A stretch of 64,000 nt of DNA from Pseudarthrobacter oxydans (GCF_030812335.1 NZ_JAUSSN010000002.1:430657-494656); one strand, 5' to 3'. Numbered from the stretch's first letter, positions 42,349 to 50,900 are shown. Made by a program: numbers and translations. Notes: generated from the sequence alone by a model not told the origin.

Positions 42349-42427
42349 GGACATGTCCCCCGCAAAGCTCAATGCGTGAACATATTCCCCATATGCCCAG
42401 CTCTCGGCTCCAAGAATGAGCATGTCC
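42349..42427 (+). repeat. 79-bp intergenic element, copy 1
   Basis: Begins GGACATGTCCCCC, has the internal block ACATATTCCCCATATGCCC and ends AGAATGAGCATGTCC. The ends are 7-bp inverted repeats, GGACATG/CATGTCC. Copy 2 follows in the same orientation after 124 bases; two more copies lie at 50.6-50.9 kb on the other strand. The 394-base gap between the protease and purH holds these elements and the purH terminator. Confidence 0.75.
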
Positions 42428-42472
42428 CCCGGCCGACATTGCTTACCGGGCCTGCTCCTCGTCCGCTGCACG

Positions 42473-42551
42473 GGACATGTCCCCCGAGGCTCTCAGCGCG
42501 TGGACATGTTCCCCATATGCCCACTCCTAGCCACGAAAAATGGACATGCCC
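42473..42551 (+). repeat. 79-bp intergenic element, copy 2
   Basis: Same layout as copy 1: GGACATGTCCCCC, then at offset 27 GTGGACATGTTCCCCATATG, ending in GAAAAATGGACATGCCC. Its right end is built into the purH terminator. Confidence 0.72.
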
Positions 42552-42574
42552 TCCGGGAAAGGGAGGGCATGTCC
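42536..42574 (-). terminator. Rho-independent terminator of purH
   Basis: Perfect 13-bp arms GGACATGCCCTCC (42542-42554) and GGAGGGCATGTCC (42562-42574) with a 7-base loop. On the minus strand they are followed by ATTTTTCG, so this terminates purH. The arms reuse the end sequence of the 79-bp element. Confidence 0.85.
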
Positions 42575-42629
42575 ATTCGTGGTGGAGCCGGGTGCGCGGA
42601 ACCCCGCGCGCCCGGCTCAGCGGGACCCC

Positions 42630-44315
42630 TTAGTGGAAGAAGTGCCGGGCGCCGGTGAAGTACATGGTGATGCCCGCGGCGTTGGCTGCAGCGATGACTT
42701 CCTCGTCGCGGACAGAGCCGCCGGGCTGGACGACGGCGCGGACGCCGGCGTCGATCAGGATCTGCAGGCCGTCGGCGAACGGGAAGAACGCGTCCGACGC
42801 GGCCACGGCGCCGCGGGCACGCTCCGGGGCACCGGACGCGTCGGCGTTGGAGGCACCGCCGGCGCCGTCGACTTCGGACTCCACGCTCACGCCCAGCGAG
42901 TTGGCCCGCTCGACGGCGAGTTTGCAGGAATCGAGCCGGTTGACCTGGCCCATGCCGATGCCCACGGCGGCACCGTGGTTGGCCAGCAGGATGGCGTTGG
43001 ACTTGGCCGCGCGGCACGCGGTCCAGGCGAATGCGAGATCAGCCAGGGTCTCGGCGTCGGCGGCGGCACCGGCGGCCAGGGTCCAGTTGGCGGGGTTGTC
43101 CCCCTCGGCGTCGACCTTGTCCGTGGCCTGCACCAGCATGCCGCCGGAGACCTGGCGGAATTCGGTCGGGTAGCGGCCGTAGCCCTCGGGCAGGGCCAGG
43201 AGGCGGATGTTCTTCTTCTTGGACAGGATCTCCACGGCCTCGTCCTCGAAGCCCGGGGCAATCACGACCTCGGTGAAGATGCCCGCCACGGTCCTGGCCA
43301 TGCCGGCGGTGACCGTGCGGTTGGCCGCGATCACCCCGCCGAACGCGGAGACCGGGTCGCAGGCGTGCGCCTTGGCGTGCGCGTCCGCGATCGGATCCGC
43401 CGCGGAGGCGGACCCGACGGCCACGCCGCAGGGGTTGGCGTGCTTGATGATCGCCACGGCGGGCTCGGCGAAGTCGAAGGCCGCGCGCAGGGCCGCGTCG
43501 GCGTCGACGAAGTTGTTGTAGCTCATGGCCTTGCCGTGCAGCTGGTCGGCCTGCGCGATGCCGGCCGGGGCGGCCCGGTCCACGTAGAGGGCGGCCTGCT
43601 GGTGCGGGTTTTCGCCGTAGCGGAGCACCTCGGAGCGTTCCAGCGCCAGGCCTGCGTAGGCGGGCCAGTCGATGACGCCGTCGCCGTCCTCGTCGAGGAA
43701 CTGGCTCGCGGTCCAGCTGGCCACGGCGGTGTCGTAGGTCGCGGTGTGCGCGAAGGCCTTGGCGGCCAGCCGGCGTCGGGTCTTCAGGTCAAAGCCGCCG
43801 GAAGCGGCGGCGGCCACGACGTCGTGGTACGAGGACGGGTCCACCACAATGGCGACGGCGGCGTGGTTCTTCGCGGCGGAGCGCACCATCGCGGGGCCGC
43901 CGATGTCGATCTGCTCGACGACGTCGTCCTGCGCGGCGCCCGACTTCACGGTCTCCACGAACGGGTACAGGTTCACCACCACGAGGTCGAACGGTTCGAT
44001 GTTCATCGACGCGAGCGTGTCCATGTGGGCCGGGACGCGGCGGTCGGCGAGGATGCCGCCGTGGACGCTCGGGTGCAGGGTCTTGACGCGGCCGTCGAGC
44101 ATTTCCGGGGAACCGGTGACTTCTTCGACTTCCTGCACCGGGATGCCGGCGGCGGCGATCCTCTTGGCGGTGGAGCCGGTGGAGACGATCTTGACGCCGG
44201 CGTCGTGCAGGCCCCGCGCGAGCTCCTCCAGACCGGTCTTGTCGTAGACCGAAATCAGGGCCCGGCGGATGGGAACACGGTCGATGGATACACGGTCAAG
44301 CTGCGTGAAGCTCAC
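42630..44315 (-). CDS. purH: Bifunctional AICAR transformylase/IMP cyclohydrolase
   Basis: Final two steps of IMP synthesis, 561 aa. The N-terminal MGS-like cyclohydrolase domain shows [25 protein letters not shown] and VVVNLYPF. The transformylase domain has [28 protein letters not shown] and the C-terminal DAFFPFADG with [10 protein letters not shown]. An Ala/Gly/Ser-rich insertion of about 25 residues precedes the last block. The GTG at 44315 is the start. purN lies 1.6 kb away on the same strand, separated by an MFS gene on the opposite strand. Confidence 0.95.
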   Translation of the reverse strand: MSFTQLDRVSIDRVPIRRALISVYDKTGLEELARGLHDAGVKIVSTGSTAKRIAAAGIPVQEVEEVTGSPEMLDGRVKTLHPSVHGGILADRRVPAHMDTLASMNIEPFDLVVVNLYPFVETVKSGAAQDDVVEQIDIGGPAMVRSAAKNHAAVAIVVDPSSYHDVVAAAASGGFDLKTRRRLAAKAFAHTATYDTAVASWTASQFLDEDGDGVIDWPAYAGLALERSEVLRYGENPHQQAALYVDRAAPAGIAQADQLHGKAMSYNNFVDADAALRAAFDFAEPAVAIIKHANPCGVAVGSASAADPIADAHAKAHACDPVSAFGGVIAANRTVTAGMARTVAGIFTEVVIAPGFEDEAVEILSKKKNIRLLALPEGYGRYPTEFRQVSGGMLVQATDKVDAEGDNPANWTLAAGAAADAETLADLAFAWTACRAAKSNAILLANHGAAVGIGMGQVNRLDSCKLAVERANSLGVSVESEVDGAGGASNADASGAPERARGAVAASDAFFPFADGLQILIDAGVRAVVQPGGSVRDEEVIAAANAAGITMYFTGARHFFH

Positions 44316-44466
44316 AAAAGTCTCCGTCTTATATCGCGGCGGGGCCGCGGGTGGTGGGGATGCGGCCAGTTTATCGCGTCAGCGCGCCGGGCCTTTCCGC
44401 GCGCCGGAGTATGAAGCGGACCGCACCGGCGCGCGCGGCCACGTAGAGTTTTCCCAGGAGGCTGAG

Positions 44467-45819
44467 ATGAATACGTACACCACTGTGCCCAGCGGCGAAC
44501 AGGTGGTCCAGGAACTGCCGTGGCGTTGGAAAGTGCAGGGCCGGATCTTCCTGATCGGCGGCCTGGGCTTTATGTTCGACGCCTGGGACGTCACGCTCAA
44601 CGGCATCCTGATTCCGCTGCTGTCCAAGCACTGGTCCCTGACCCCGGGCGAGGCCGCCTGGATCGGGGCCTCGAACCTGATCGGCATGGCCCTGGGCGCC
44701 TTCGTCTGGGGCACCATCGCGGACACCATCGGGCGCAAGAAGGCCTTCACCGCCACCCTGCTGATCTTCTCCATCTTCACCGTGCTGGGCGCCTTCTCCC
44801 CTGATTTCCTCTGGTTCGTCGCGTTCCGTTTTATGGCCGGCTTCGGCCTGGGCGGCTGCATCCCGGTGGACTACGCGCTGGTGGGCGAGTTCACGCCCCG
44901 CAAGCAGCGCGGAAAGGTCCTCACCGCGATGGACGGCTGGTGGCCGATCGGCGCCGCGCTGTGCGGGTTCGTGTCCGCCGGGCTCGTGGCCCTGTACGGG
45001 GACTGGCGGCTGACCATGATGGTGATGGTGCTGCCGGCGCTGCTGGTGTTCTGGGTCCGCCGCAGCGTGCCCGAATCCCCGCTGTTCCTGATCCGCAAGG
45101 GCCGCCGGGAGGAAGCCGCCAAGGTCATCGATGACCTCGTCGCGGCCACCGGGGCCGAGCCCCGCGTCTACAGCCTGCCCGAGGCGCAGGACGCGCCGCG
45201 GCTCTCCGCCGGCAGCGCCTGGACCCAGCTGCGCCTGCTCTGGCAGTACGACTGGAAAATCACGACGGCGGCCTGGTCACTGTTCTTCAGCATCCTGCTG
45301 GTCTACTACCTGTCGCTGACCTGGATGCCGCGGATCCTGATCGGCGCCGGCTTCGAGGAGTACAAAGCCTTCCTCACCACCGCCTCCATGGCCGCCGTCG
45401 GACTCCTGGGCGTGGTGGTTGCCGCGCTGCTGGTGGAGCGCGTGGGCCGGAAGTGGATCCTGGCGATCACCGGCCCGCTGTCCGCGCTGACGCTGGTCAT
45501 CGTGGCGATTGTGGTGGACATCCCGACGGCGGCCGTGTTCTGGCTGCTGGTGTTCGGCTTTGTGGTGCAGGTGGCCATCCCGGTGCTCTACGCCTATGTC
45601 TCGGAGCTGTATCCGACGGAGCTGCGCGGCTCGGGCTTCGGCTGGGCCTCGACGTTCTCCCGGCTCGGCGCCGGCTTCGGCCCGCTGGTCTTCGCCGCGT
45701 TCCTCTGGCCGGAGCTGGGCCTCGCGACCTCGTTCGCCATCGCCGGGGTGCTGGTGCTGCTCAGTGTGCTGTGGATGGCGTTCTTCGCCCCCGAGACCAA
45801 GCAGCGCCACCTCGCCTAA
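44467..45819 (+). CDS. MFS transporter, sugar/organic-acid porter type
   Basis: Membrane transporter of 450 aa with 12 segments. The signature DTIGRKKAF follows segment 2, FRFMAGFGLGGCIPVDYAL is in segment 4, and RRSVPESPLFLIRKGR precedes the central loop; YVSELYPTELRGSGFG is the SP-family C-terminal motif. The fold resembles niacin, benzoate and SV2-like carriers. AGGAGG lies 5 bases before the ATG. It interrupts the purN-purH neighbourhood on the opposite strand. Substrate unknown. Confidence 0.82.
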   Translation: MNTYTTVPSGEQVVQELPWRWKVQGRIFLIGGLGFMFDAWDVTLNGILIPLLSKHWSLTPGEAAWIGASNLIGMALGAFVWGTIADTIGRKKAFTATLLIFSIFTVLGAFSPDFLWFVAFRFMAGFGLGGCIPVDYALVGEFTPRKQRGKVLTAMDGWWPIGAALCGFVSAGLVALYGDWRLTMMVMVLPALLVFWVRRSVPESPLFLIRKGRREEAAKVIDDLVAATGAEPRVYSLPEAQDAPRLSAGSAWTQLRLLWQYDWKITTAAWSLFFSILLVYYLSLTWMPRILIGAGFEEYKAFLTTASMAAVGLLGVVVAALLVERVGRKWILAITGPLSALTLVIVAIVVDIPTAAVFWLLVFGFVVQVAIPVLYAYVSELYPTELRGSGFGWASTFSRLGAGFGPLVFAAFLWPELGLATSFAIAGVLVLLSVLWMAFFAPETKQRHLA

Positions 45820-45865
45820 GCCGCCCGATCCCCCGTTCCCCCCTCGGATCCGTCCCGCACCGGCG

Positions 45866-45925
45866 GATGCGCTATCACTTTTGGTGCTTCTGGGAGCTCA
45901 GAAGCACCAAAAGTGACAGCGCAAC
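45866..45925. repeat. Palindromic intergenic element, copy 3
   Basis: Arms 45866-45891 and 45900-45925 with core GCTATCACTTTTGGTGCTTCT pair at about 24 of 26 positions. It sits between the convergent MFS and purN genes and matches the copies at 15943 and 16585. Confidence 0.82.
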
Positions 45926-45932
45926 GAGAGAG

Positions 45933-46535
45933 TCAGGGGCGGGAGGGGTACTTGGTGGGGGGCATGGCGGGGGTCGCCGCGGCGAGGGATGCCAGGGTCG
46001 AGACCAGGAGCCGGCGCTCGACCACCTTGATCCGTTCGTGCAGGGACTCCTCGGTCTCGCCGTCCGCGATCGCCACGGCCTCCTGCGCGATGATCGGGCC
46101 CGTGTCCACCCCGGCGTCGGCCCAGTGCACCGTGCAGCCGGTGACCTTCACCCCGTAGGCCAGTGCGTCGCGGACCCCGTGCGCGCCCGGGAACGAGGGC
46201 AGCAGGGCCGGGTGGGTGTTGAGGTATTTGCCGCCGAACGCGTCGATGAAGTCCGCGCTGACGATCCGCATGAACCCGGAGGACACGACGACGTCGGGCG
46301 CGTAGGCGGCCACGGCGTCGGTGAGCGCGGCGTTCCAGGCCGCCCGGTCCGGGTAGGCCTTGAAGTCCACCACGAACGTCGGGATGCCGGCGGCGGCCGA
46401 GCGCTCCACCCCGTAGGTGCCGGGCCGGTCCGCGCCCACGGCGGCGATCTCGACGTCGAGCCGGCCCTCTGTCACGGCGTCGATGACGGCCTGGAGGTTG
46501 GAGCCGGTGCCGGAGACGAGGACTACGATGCGCAT
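45933..46535 (-). CDS. purN: Phosphoribosylglycinamide formyltransferase
   Basis: Transfers the formyl group of 10-formyl-tetrahydrofolate to GAR in purine synthesis, 200 aa. VLVSGTGSNLQAVID is the phosphate-binding start, and the catalytic block is FGGKYLNTHPALLPSFPGAHGVRDA with VHWADAGVDTGPIIAQEAV. A TAAGCT -10 (minus strand, 46542-46547) lies about 6 bases before the ATG, so the mRNA is probably leaderless. It is divergent from the next gene. Confidence 0.95.
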   Translation of the reverse strand: MRIVVLVSGTGSNLQAVIDAVTEGRLDVEIAAVGADRPGTYGVERSAAAGIPTFVVDFKAYPDRAAWNAALTDAVAAYAPDVVVSSGFMRIVSADFIDAFGGKYLNTHPALLPSFPGAHGVRDALAYGVKVTGCTVHWADAGVDTGPIIAQEAVAIADGETEESLHERIKVVERRLLVSTLASLAAATPAMPPTKYPSRP

Positions 46536-46574
46536 TGTCCTAGCTTATGGGGCCGCTCGCGTAGGCTGGAAACC

Positions 46575-47015
46575 ATGAATCCCCCGAACGACTCCGCCGG
46601 CAGCAGGGGCGGGCAGCCGCAAGGCCAGCACCCGCTGAGCGACGCGGCCAAGGCCTCGCAGGCCAAGACCCACAATCTGTTCCGCAGCTTCATTGTGGCG
46701 GTGCTGGGGTCGTTCTTCGTCTACCAGCTGGACATCAGTTACCTCTGGCTCAGCGCGCTCCTGACGGTGGCCGGCATCGTCCTGGGCATCATGGTGCTGG
46801 TCCGGTACGCCAAGTTCAAGGAATCCAAGTTGGTGCTGTTCGGGACGATCGCCGGGCTGGTGGTCCTGGCCGTGCAGGTGCTGCTGCTCCTGACCTCGGC
46901 GCTGTTCTTCAACCAGGTCCGCGACTACCAGCAGTGCAGCCGCCAGGCCCTCACCCAGCAGGCGGCCTCCAAGTGCCAGACCCAGCTGGAACAGTCGCTG
47001 CCGCAGTTCCGCTAA
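46575..47015 (+). CDS. Hypothetical membrane protein
   Basis: Protein of 146 aa with a polar Gln/Gly-rich N-terminus (about 30 residues) and three transmembrane segments, ending in a Gln/Cys-containing tail (QQCSRQALTQQAASKCQ) likely outside. TAGGCT at 46562-46567 lies 7 bases before the ATG, again leaderless style. It sits between purN and the PerM-like gene. Family not recognised; conservation with that locus would be the clue. Confidence 0.7.
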   Translation: MNPPNDSAGSRGGQPQGQHPLSDAAKASQAKTHNLFRSFIVAVLGSFFVYQLDISYLWLSALLTVAGIVLGIMVLVRYAKFKESKLVLFGTIAGLVVLAVQVLLLLTSALFFNQVRDYQQCSRQALTQQAASKCQTQLEQSLPQFR

Positions 47016-47028
47016 ACGCGGAGCCGCG

Positions 47029-48363
47029 TCACAGGGACGCCGTCTCCAGGTCCGCTTCGCGCAGCTTCTGCTGGCGTTCCAGCCAGGGTCCCGCGGCGTA
47101 ACCGATCACGACGCCGATCCCCACCTCCGCGGCCACGAACAGTGCCGTCCGGAGCGGGTCGGGTCCGATCTCGGTGAGCCGTCCGATCCCGGCGGAACCG
47201 CGGGCCAGCCAGGCCAGGCCCGCGGCCAGCAGCCCGGCGACGCTGCCGACCATCACGCCGAGCGCCAGGGTGGAGACCGTGGCGGTGAACCAGCGGGCGC
47301 GGATCTTGATCGAGAGCCATTCGTCGAAGTGGTTTTCCCCTTCGCGCAGGAACCACCAGCCAGCGAGGGTTCCGGCGAGGACCGGCACCACCAGCGCGGC
47401 CAGCGCGAAATCCAGCGGGCCGGCCGGCAGGGCCGCGAACACCGGGATCGACGGCAGCGGCCCGACGGCGGTGCCCAGCGCCCCGGCCTGGGAACCGACG
47501 CCCAGGGCAACGCCCGCACCGGAGATCCAGGCGAGTGCGAACACGACCAGGTTGGGCAGGAAGCCGAGCTGCGCGATGGTGAGCATCGCGCCTCCGGTCG
47601 CCCCGGCGTCGAGCGCTTCATAGACCGCAACCACAAGATTCCAGTGGATGAAGAAGGTGGCGGCGAGCAGCACGCAGGACATGGCCAGGCCGGCCATCAG
47701 CGCCACGAAGCCGGCTTTGACCGCGGACCCCAGGTAGGAGCCGGCCCAGCGCGAATGCTGGCTGGTGCGGGAAAGCCAGGCCACGGCGTCGACGCCGATC
47801 AGGCGGCTCCAGGAGCCGGCCTCACGGCGGGCGCCGATCACCATGCCGAGCCCGAATGGGATCAGCGGGATGAGGGCGGCGGACCAGAGGCCCACGCCGA
47901 CGTCGTCCGTGCGGCAGACAAAGCCGGTGGTCAGACCGAACGCGGCGTACATCAGCCAGGAGCCAAGCAGCGCCTGCCAGAGCTGGTCCGTATAGGAGGC
48001 CCGGGCCAGCCGCCGGCCGGCACGCCAGGCCAGCAGGAACGGAATCAGGGTCAGCCCCAGCGGGGTGAGCGAGAGGACGCCGGACTGATGGGCGGCCGCG
48101 GAGCCCGTGCCGACGGTCTCCAGCAGCAGCGGGACGCCGTGGATCAGCAGCCAGGCCTGCCCTGCGAGGCGGGCCAGGGCGTCGGGTTCGGCGTTCAGGA
48201 AACCGGCGGTGGCCCACACGGCGAGGATCGGGGCGGCCACCACCAGGGCGGAAATTATGGCTGCCTGCGCCGACTCCAGGACTCCCTGCAGCCACAAGGG
48301 CATCGGAAGTCCACGTTCCCCGGTCTGATCAGCGCGCAGTTTCATCGTGTTCCATGGTGCCAT
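47029..48363 (-). CDS. PerM-like integral membrane protein (DUF6350)
   Basis: Protein of 444 aa with about ten to eleven transmembrane segments and few charged loops. The order PerM-like gene, purN, purH is also seen at the mycobacterial perM locus, where PerM supports cell division and persistence. The assignment rests on topology, size and this neighbourhood rather than a motif. The ATG at 48363 or the one at 48345 could be the start; neither has a strong ribosome binding site. Confidence 0.65.
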   Translation of the reverse strand: MAPWNTMKLRADQTGERGLPMPLWLQGVLESAQAAIISALVVAAPILAVWATAGFLNAEPDALARLAGQAWLLIHGVPLLLETVGTGSAAAHQSGVLSLTPLGLTLIPFLLAWRAGRRLARASYTDQLWQALLGSWLMYAAFGLTTGFVCRTDDVGVGLWSAALIPLIPFGLGMVIGARREAGSWSRLIGVDAVAWLSRTSQHSRWAGSYLGSAVKAGFVALMAGLAMSCVLLAATFFIHWNLVVAVYEALDAGATGGAMLTIAQLGFLPNLVVFALAWISGAGVALGVGSQAGALGTAVGPLPSIPVFAALPAGPLDFALAALVVPVLAGTLAGWWFLREGENHFDEWLSIKIRARWFTATVSTLALGVMVGSVAGLLAAGLAWLARGSAGIGRLTEIGPDPLRTALFVAAEVGIGVVIGYAAGPWLERQQKLREADLETASL

Positions 48364-48530
48364 GTGCGGAGGTTCCTGCCTGTTCCGACAGGCTCAACCG
48401 GCCGATTCGGCACGGATTTTCCCGGATTCCCGGCGTTCGGGGCTGAATTCAACTACCCACCCTGCAGGCGCTTTTTTCCGTACTCCGCCGTAAAATTGGA
48501 ATGTCCGCAATCAGTGGTTGGAGGCAGAAA

Positions 48531-49001
48531 ATGACTACCGCATCTCCACATGCACACGGCGTTCACTTCGGACGGACAGATGTCCAGAACGTCGGCATGG
48601 GTGTAGGTATCGTCTTGATCGTCGTGGGCATCCTGGGGTTCATCCCGGGCATCACCACGCAGTACGACTCATTGGCGATCGTTGGACCGAATTCCACGGC
48701 CCTGTTCCTGGGCCTGTTCCAGGTATCGATCCTGCTAAACATCATTCAGGCCCTCATCGGCACCATCGGCGTGGTGATGTCCCGGAACAACCCCATGGGC
48801 GCCCGGAACTTCCTCATGGGCTTTGGCCTGCTGTACATCGTCCTTAGCGTCTATTCGCTCATTGTCGGCGTGGGGTCGGTGGCCAACTTCCTGTCGATGA
48901 ACGTCATGGGTGCGTGGGGCTTCATGATCTTGGGCGTAGCAATGGTAGTCGCCGGCTGGCTGTTGTCGAGGCATCTGGCTGACGACGCACAAACCCGGTA
49001 A
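48531..49001 (+). CDS. DUF4383-type small membrane protein
   Basis: Protein of 156 aa with four transmembrane segments. The N-terminal HFGRTDVQNVGMGVGIVLIV and the middle segment FQVSILLNIIQALIGTIGVV fit DUF4383 membrane proteins. GGAGG lies about 7 bases before the ATG at 48531, which is preferred over ATG 48501. A strong terminator follows. Function unknown. Confidence 0.72.
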   Translation: MTTASPHAHGVHFGRTDVQNVGMGVGIVLIVVGILGFIPGITTQYDSLAIVGPNSTALFLGLFQVSILLNIIQALIGTIGVVMSRNNPMGARNFLMGFGLLYIVLSVYSLIVGVGSVANFLSMNVMGAWGFMILGVAMVVAGWLLSRHLADDAQTR

Positions 49002-49070
49002 GCAACAACCGGGACAAAGGGAGCCGCGAATGAGTAACGTTTCATAGCAATCTGAAAATTCGTACTACCT

Positions 49071-49119
49071 GCTGGTGCAGTCGCCTCGCGGAAACGCAGC
49101 GACTGCACCAGCTTTCTTT
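49071..49119 (+). terminator. Rho-independent terminator after the DUF4383 gene
   Basis: Perfect 14-bp arms GCTGGTGCAGTCGC (49071-49084) and GCGACTGCACCAGC (49099-49112), followed by TTTCTTT. Confidence 0.88.
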
Positions 49120-49178
49120 GTGTGCGGGGGGTGGGTGAGGCGTGCGGCGGGCGTGCGGGCGTGCGGCCGAACTCCCCA

Positions 49179-49300
49179 TTCGCCACGAATGGCCGCTATG
49201 AGCCGGCCGCCCTCACCCGTTCGCCACGAATGGTCGCTATGAGCCGGGCGCCCTCACCCGTTCGCCACGAATGGTCGCTATGGCTCCCCGAATAGCGACC
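49179..49300. repeat. 41-bp tandem repeat, 2.6 copies, closing in a palindrome
   Basis: Units start at 49179, 49220 and 49261 with TTCGCCACGAATGG. The last unit runs into GGTCGCTAT (49273-49281) facing ATAGCGACC (49292-49300), a 9-bp inverted repeat. A related single core, TTGCCACAAATGGCGGCCA, lies at about 50618. The 477-base gap 49002-49478 contains this array and two hairpins but no gene I can support. Confidence 0.8.
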
Positions 49301-49412
49301 ACTTGCGTCAGATCGCCGCGTGCATGTCGCGGGCCTGCAAAGATTTACGACGCCGGCGCCAGACTCCCGTGCGCCGGACGCCACGCCCCTGGCGAAGCTC
49401 ACCCATTAGCTA

Positions 49413-49450
49413 CAAGCGGCCGCCAAGCATCCTTGCTTGGCGGCCGCTTG
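49413..49450. terminator. 17-bp perfect hairpin
   Basis: CAAGCGGCCGCCAAGCA (49413-49429) and TGCTTGGCGGCCGCTTG (49434-49450) pair perfectly around TCCT. It lies 29 bases past the stop of the small minus-strand gene. No T-run is present. Confidence 0.6.
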
Positions 49451-49478
49451 CGTCCAATCGCCCACCTGAGGGCGGTGG

Positions 49479-49658
49479 CTAGAAGCGGATCTGGGAGTAC
49501 GGCAGGCTCGGCAGGTTCCCCGCCGTCCAGGGGCGGTCCGATTTTTCCAGCGGAATGAGCCCGCGGCCGTCGCGAACCACCAGCACCACCGTGCCAACGA
49601 TGGCGAACAGGGCAACCGCCGCCAGGATAATCAGCAGAACCACAATGGACCCGGTCAT
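49479..49658 (-). CDS. Small single-span membrane protein
   Basis: A 59-residue protein: MTGSIVVLLIILAAVALFAI begins a single transmembrane helix, followed by a polar tail rich in Pro and Arg. GAGGTG lies about 7 bases before the ATG. It is divergent from the nuclease gene 55 bases away. Not recognised; the start and composition look like a genuine small gene. Confidence 0.6.
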   Translation of the reverse strand: MTGSIVVLLIILAAVALFAIVGTVVLVVRDGRGLIPLEKSDRPWTAGNLPSLPYSQIRF

Positions 49659-49713
49659 GACCAACACCTCTAAGATCAATTTTACTGCGGTCCGCGCCTG
49701 CGAGAATGGCCAG

Positions 49714-50607
49714 ATGACCGCCATCATCCTGGGCTGGAACCCGGACCGCTGGAATGCCTGGAACTACGCCGCCGCCGTCGACCGCGTGGCCGCGACCGGG
49801 CTGCACCTTGAGCGCTGGAGCGCGGGCGGCCCGGAGAGCATCGCCGCGGGCACGGACGTCTGGCTACTCCTGCAGGGTGACCACGGCCGGGGACTTATCG
49901 GCCACGGAGTCGTGGTTTCGGAGCAGCCTGACGCCGGGCCGCACTCGATCGTTTCAGCCGGTGCCGCGCCCGATGAGGCCGGGGCGGACGAGGCCGCGGT
50001 GTCGGTGCAGGTGGCCTTCGACTCCCTGCTGCCGCACGGCGAGCAGATCGCCGTCGACGTTCTCACGGAGGCGCTGCCCGGCGTCCCCTGGGGCGATGAT
50101 GATGCCGCCGGGCTGAGCGTTGAGCCGGCCGAGGAATCGGCGATCCGGGCCCTGTGGCGGGACTTCGGGCCGCTGCCCGGCCCGGACCCCACCCGGCCCG
50201 GTCCCGGCACCTACCCGCAGGACGCGGTCACCCGGGTCGTGGTGAACCGCTACGAACAGGACCCCGACGCACGGCGGGCCTGCATTGCGCTCCACGGCAG
50301 CAGCTGCGCGGCCTGCGGGTTCTCCTTCGAGCAGAAGTACGGCGAAATCGGCCTGGAGTTCATCCCGGTCCACCACCTCGTCCCGGTGTCGCAACTGGGC
50401 AGCGGCTACGAGCTGGACCCGCTCACGGACCTCATCCCGCTCTGCGCCAACTGCCACGCGATGGCGCACGTCGGGGTGGGCACTCCGCGGACCGTCGCCG
50501 AGCTGCGCCGGATCATCGCCGACGCCGGGTTCCTCCGCGGATCCACGGTCACCGACGAACAGCTCGAGGCCCAGCGGCAGGCCCGCGAGCTCCTGGGACC
50601 GCAGTAG
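49714..50607 (+). CDS. EVE/PUA-like domain fused to HNH endonuclease
   Basis: Protein of 297 aa. Residues 1-110 look like an EVE/PUA-type fold (ILGWNPDRWNAWNY at the start, DVWLLLQGDHGRGLIGHGVV later), a fold that in some nucleases flips and reads modified bases. Residues 190-250 are an HNH domain of McrA type: Cys198-Cys201, His220-His221 and Cys244-Ala-Asn-Cys247-His248. This architecture is known in modification-dependent type IV restriction enzymes; that role is inferred. No methylase or other defence gene is adjacent. Confidence 0.72.
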   Translation: MTAIILGWNPDRWNAWNYAAAVDRVAATGLHLERWSAGGPESIAAGTDVWLLLQGDHGRGLIGHGVVVSEQPDAGPHSIVSAGAAPDEAGADEAAVSVQVAFDSLLPHGEQIAVDVLTEALPGVPWGDDDAAGLSVEPAEESAIRALWRDFGPLPGPDPTRPGPGTYPQDAVTRVVVNRYEQDPDARRACIALHGSSCAACGFSFEQKYGEIGLEFIPVHHLVPVSQLGSGYELDPLTDLIPLCANCHAMAHVGVGTPRTVAELRRIIADAGFLRGSTVTDEQLEAQRQARELLGPQ

Positions 50608-50644
50608 GCCCGGCCGTTTGCCACAAATGGCGGCCACGCGGGGT

Positions 50645-50723
50645 GGACATGCTCATTCTTCGCCGTAACGAACGGGCATATGGGCATTATGTCCAGCCCT
50701 TGGCCCGCACAGAGCGCATGTCC
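50645..50723 (-). repeat. 79-bp intergenic element, copy 3
   Basis: Exactly 79 bases, in the opposite orientation to copies 1 and 2. On the minus strand it begins GGACATGCGCTC, has ACATAATGCCCATATGCCC at the same offset (27) and ends AGAATGAGCATGTCC. The 408-base gap 50608-51015 contains this, a partial copy at 50727-50775 and copy 4, and no gene. Confidence 0.75.
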
Positions 50724-50726
50724 AGC

Positions 50727-50775
50727 GGGCATACGGCATTATGTCCAGCCTCTGACCCGCACGGAGCGCATGTCC
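50727..50775 (-). repeat. Partial 79-bp element
   Basis: Contains the GGACATGCGCTCCGTG end and the ACATAATGCCGTATGCCC block, but lacks the AATGAGCATGTCC end. It looks like a local duplication of copy 3. Confidence 0.65.
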
Positions 50776-50821
50776 AGCGGGCGGGGCGGGCCGGCCGCAA
50801 TGAGCGGAGCACATCACAAGC

Positions 50822-50900
50822 GGACATGCTCATTCTTCGCGGCCACGAGGGAACATATGCGTGTTATGCCCAGCCTTGGGCGTGACCGGAGGGCATGCCC
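50822..50900 (-). repeat. 79-bp intergenic element, copy 4
   Basis: Exactly 79 bases. On the minus strand it begins GGGCATGCCCTCC, has GGGCATAACACGCATATG at offset 29 and ends AGAATGAGCATGTCC. It is the most diverged copy in the middle. Confidence 0.7.

Noticed and set aside
49179..49300. CRISPR array
   Set aside because: The 41-bp units are contiguous with no unique spacers, and no cas gene is present. The same holds for the 55-bp array at 34195.
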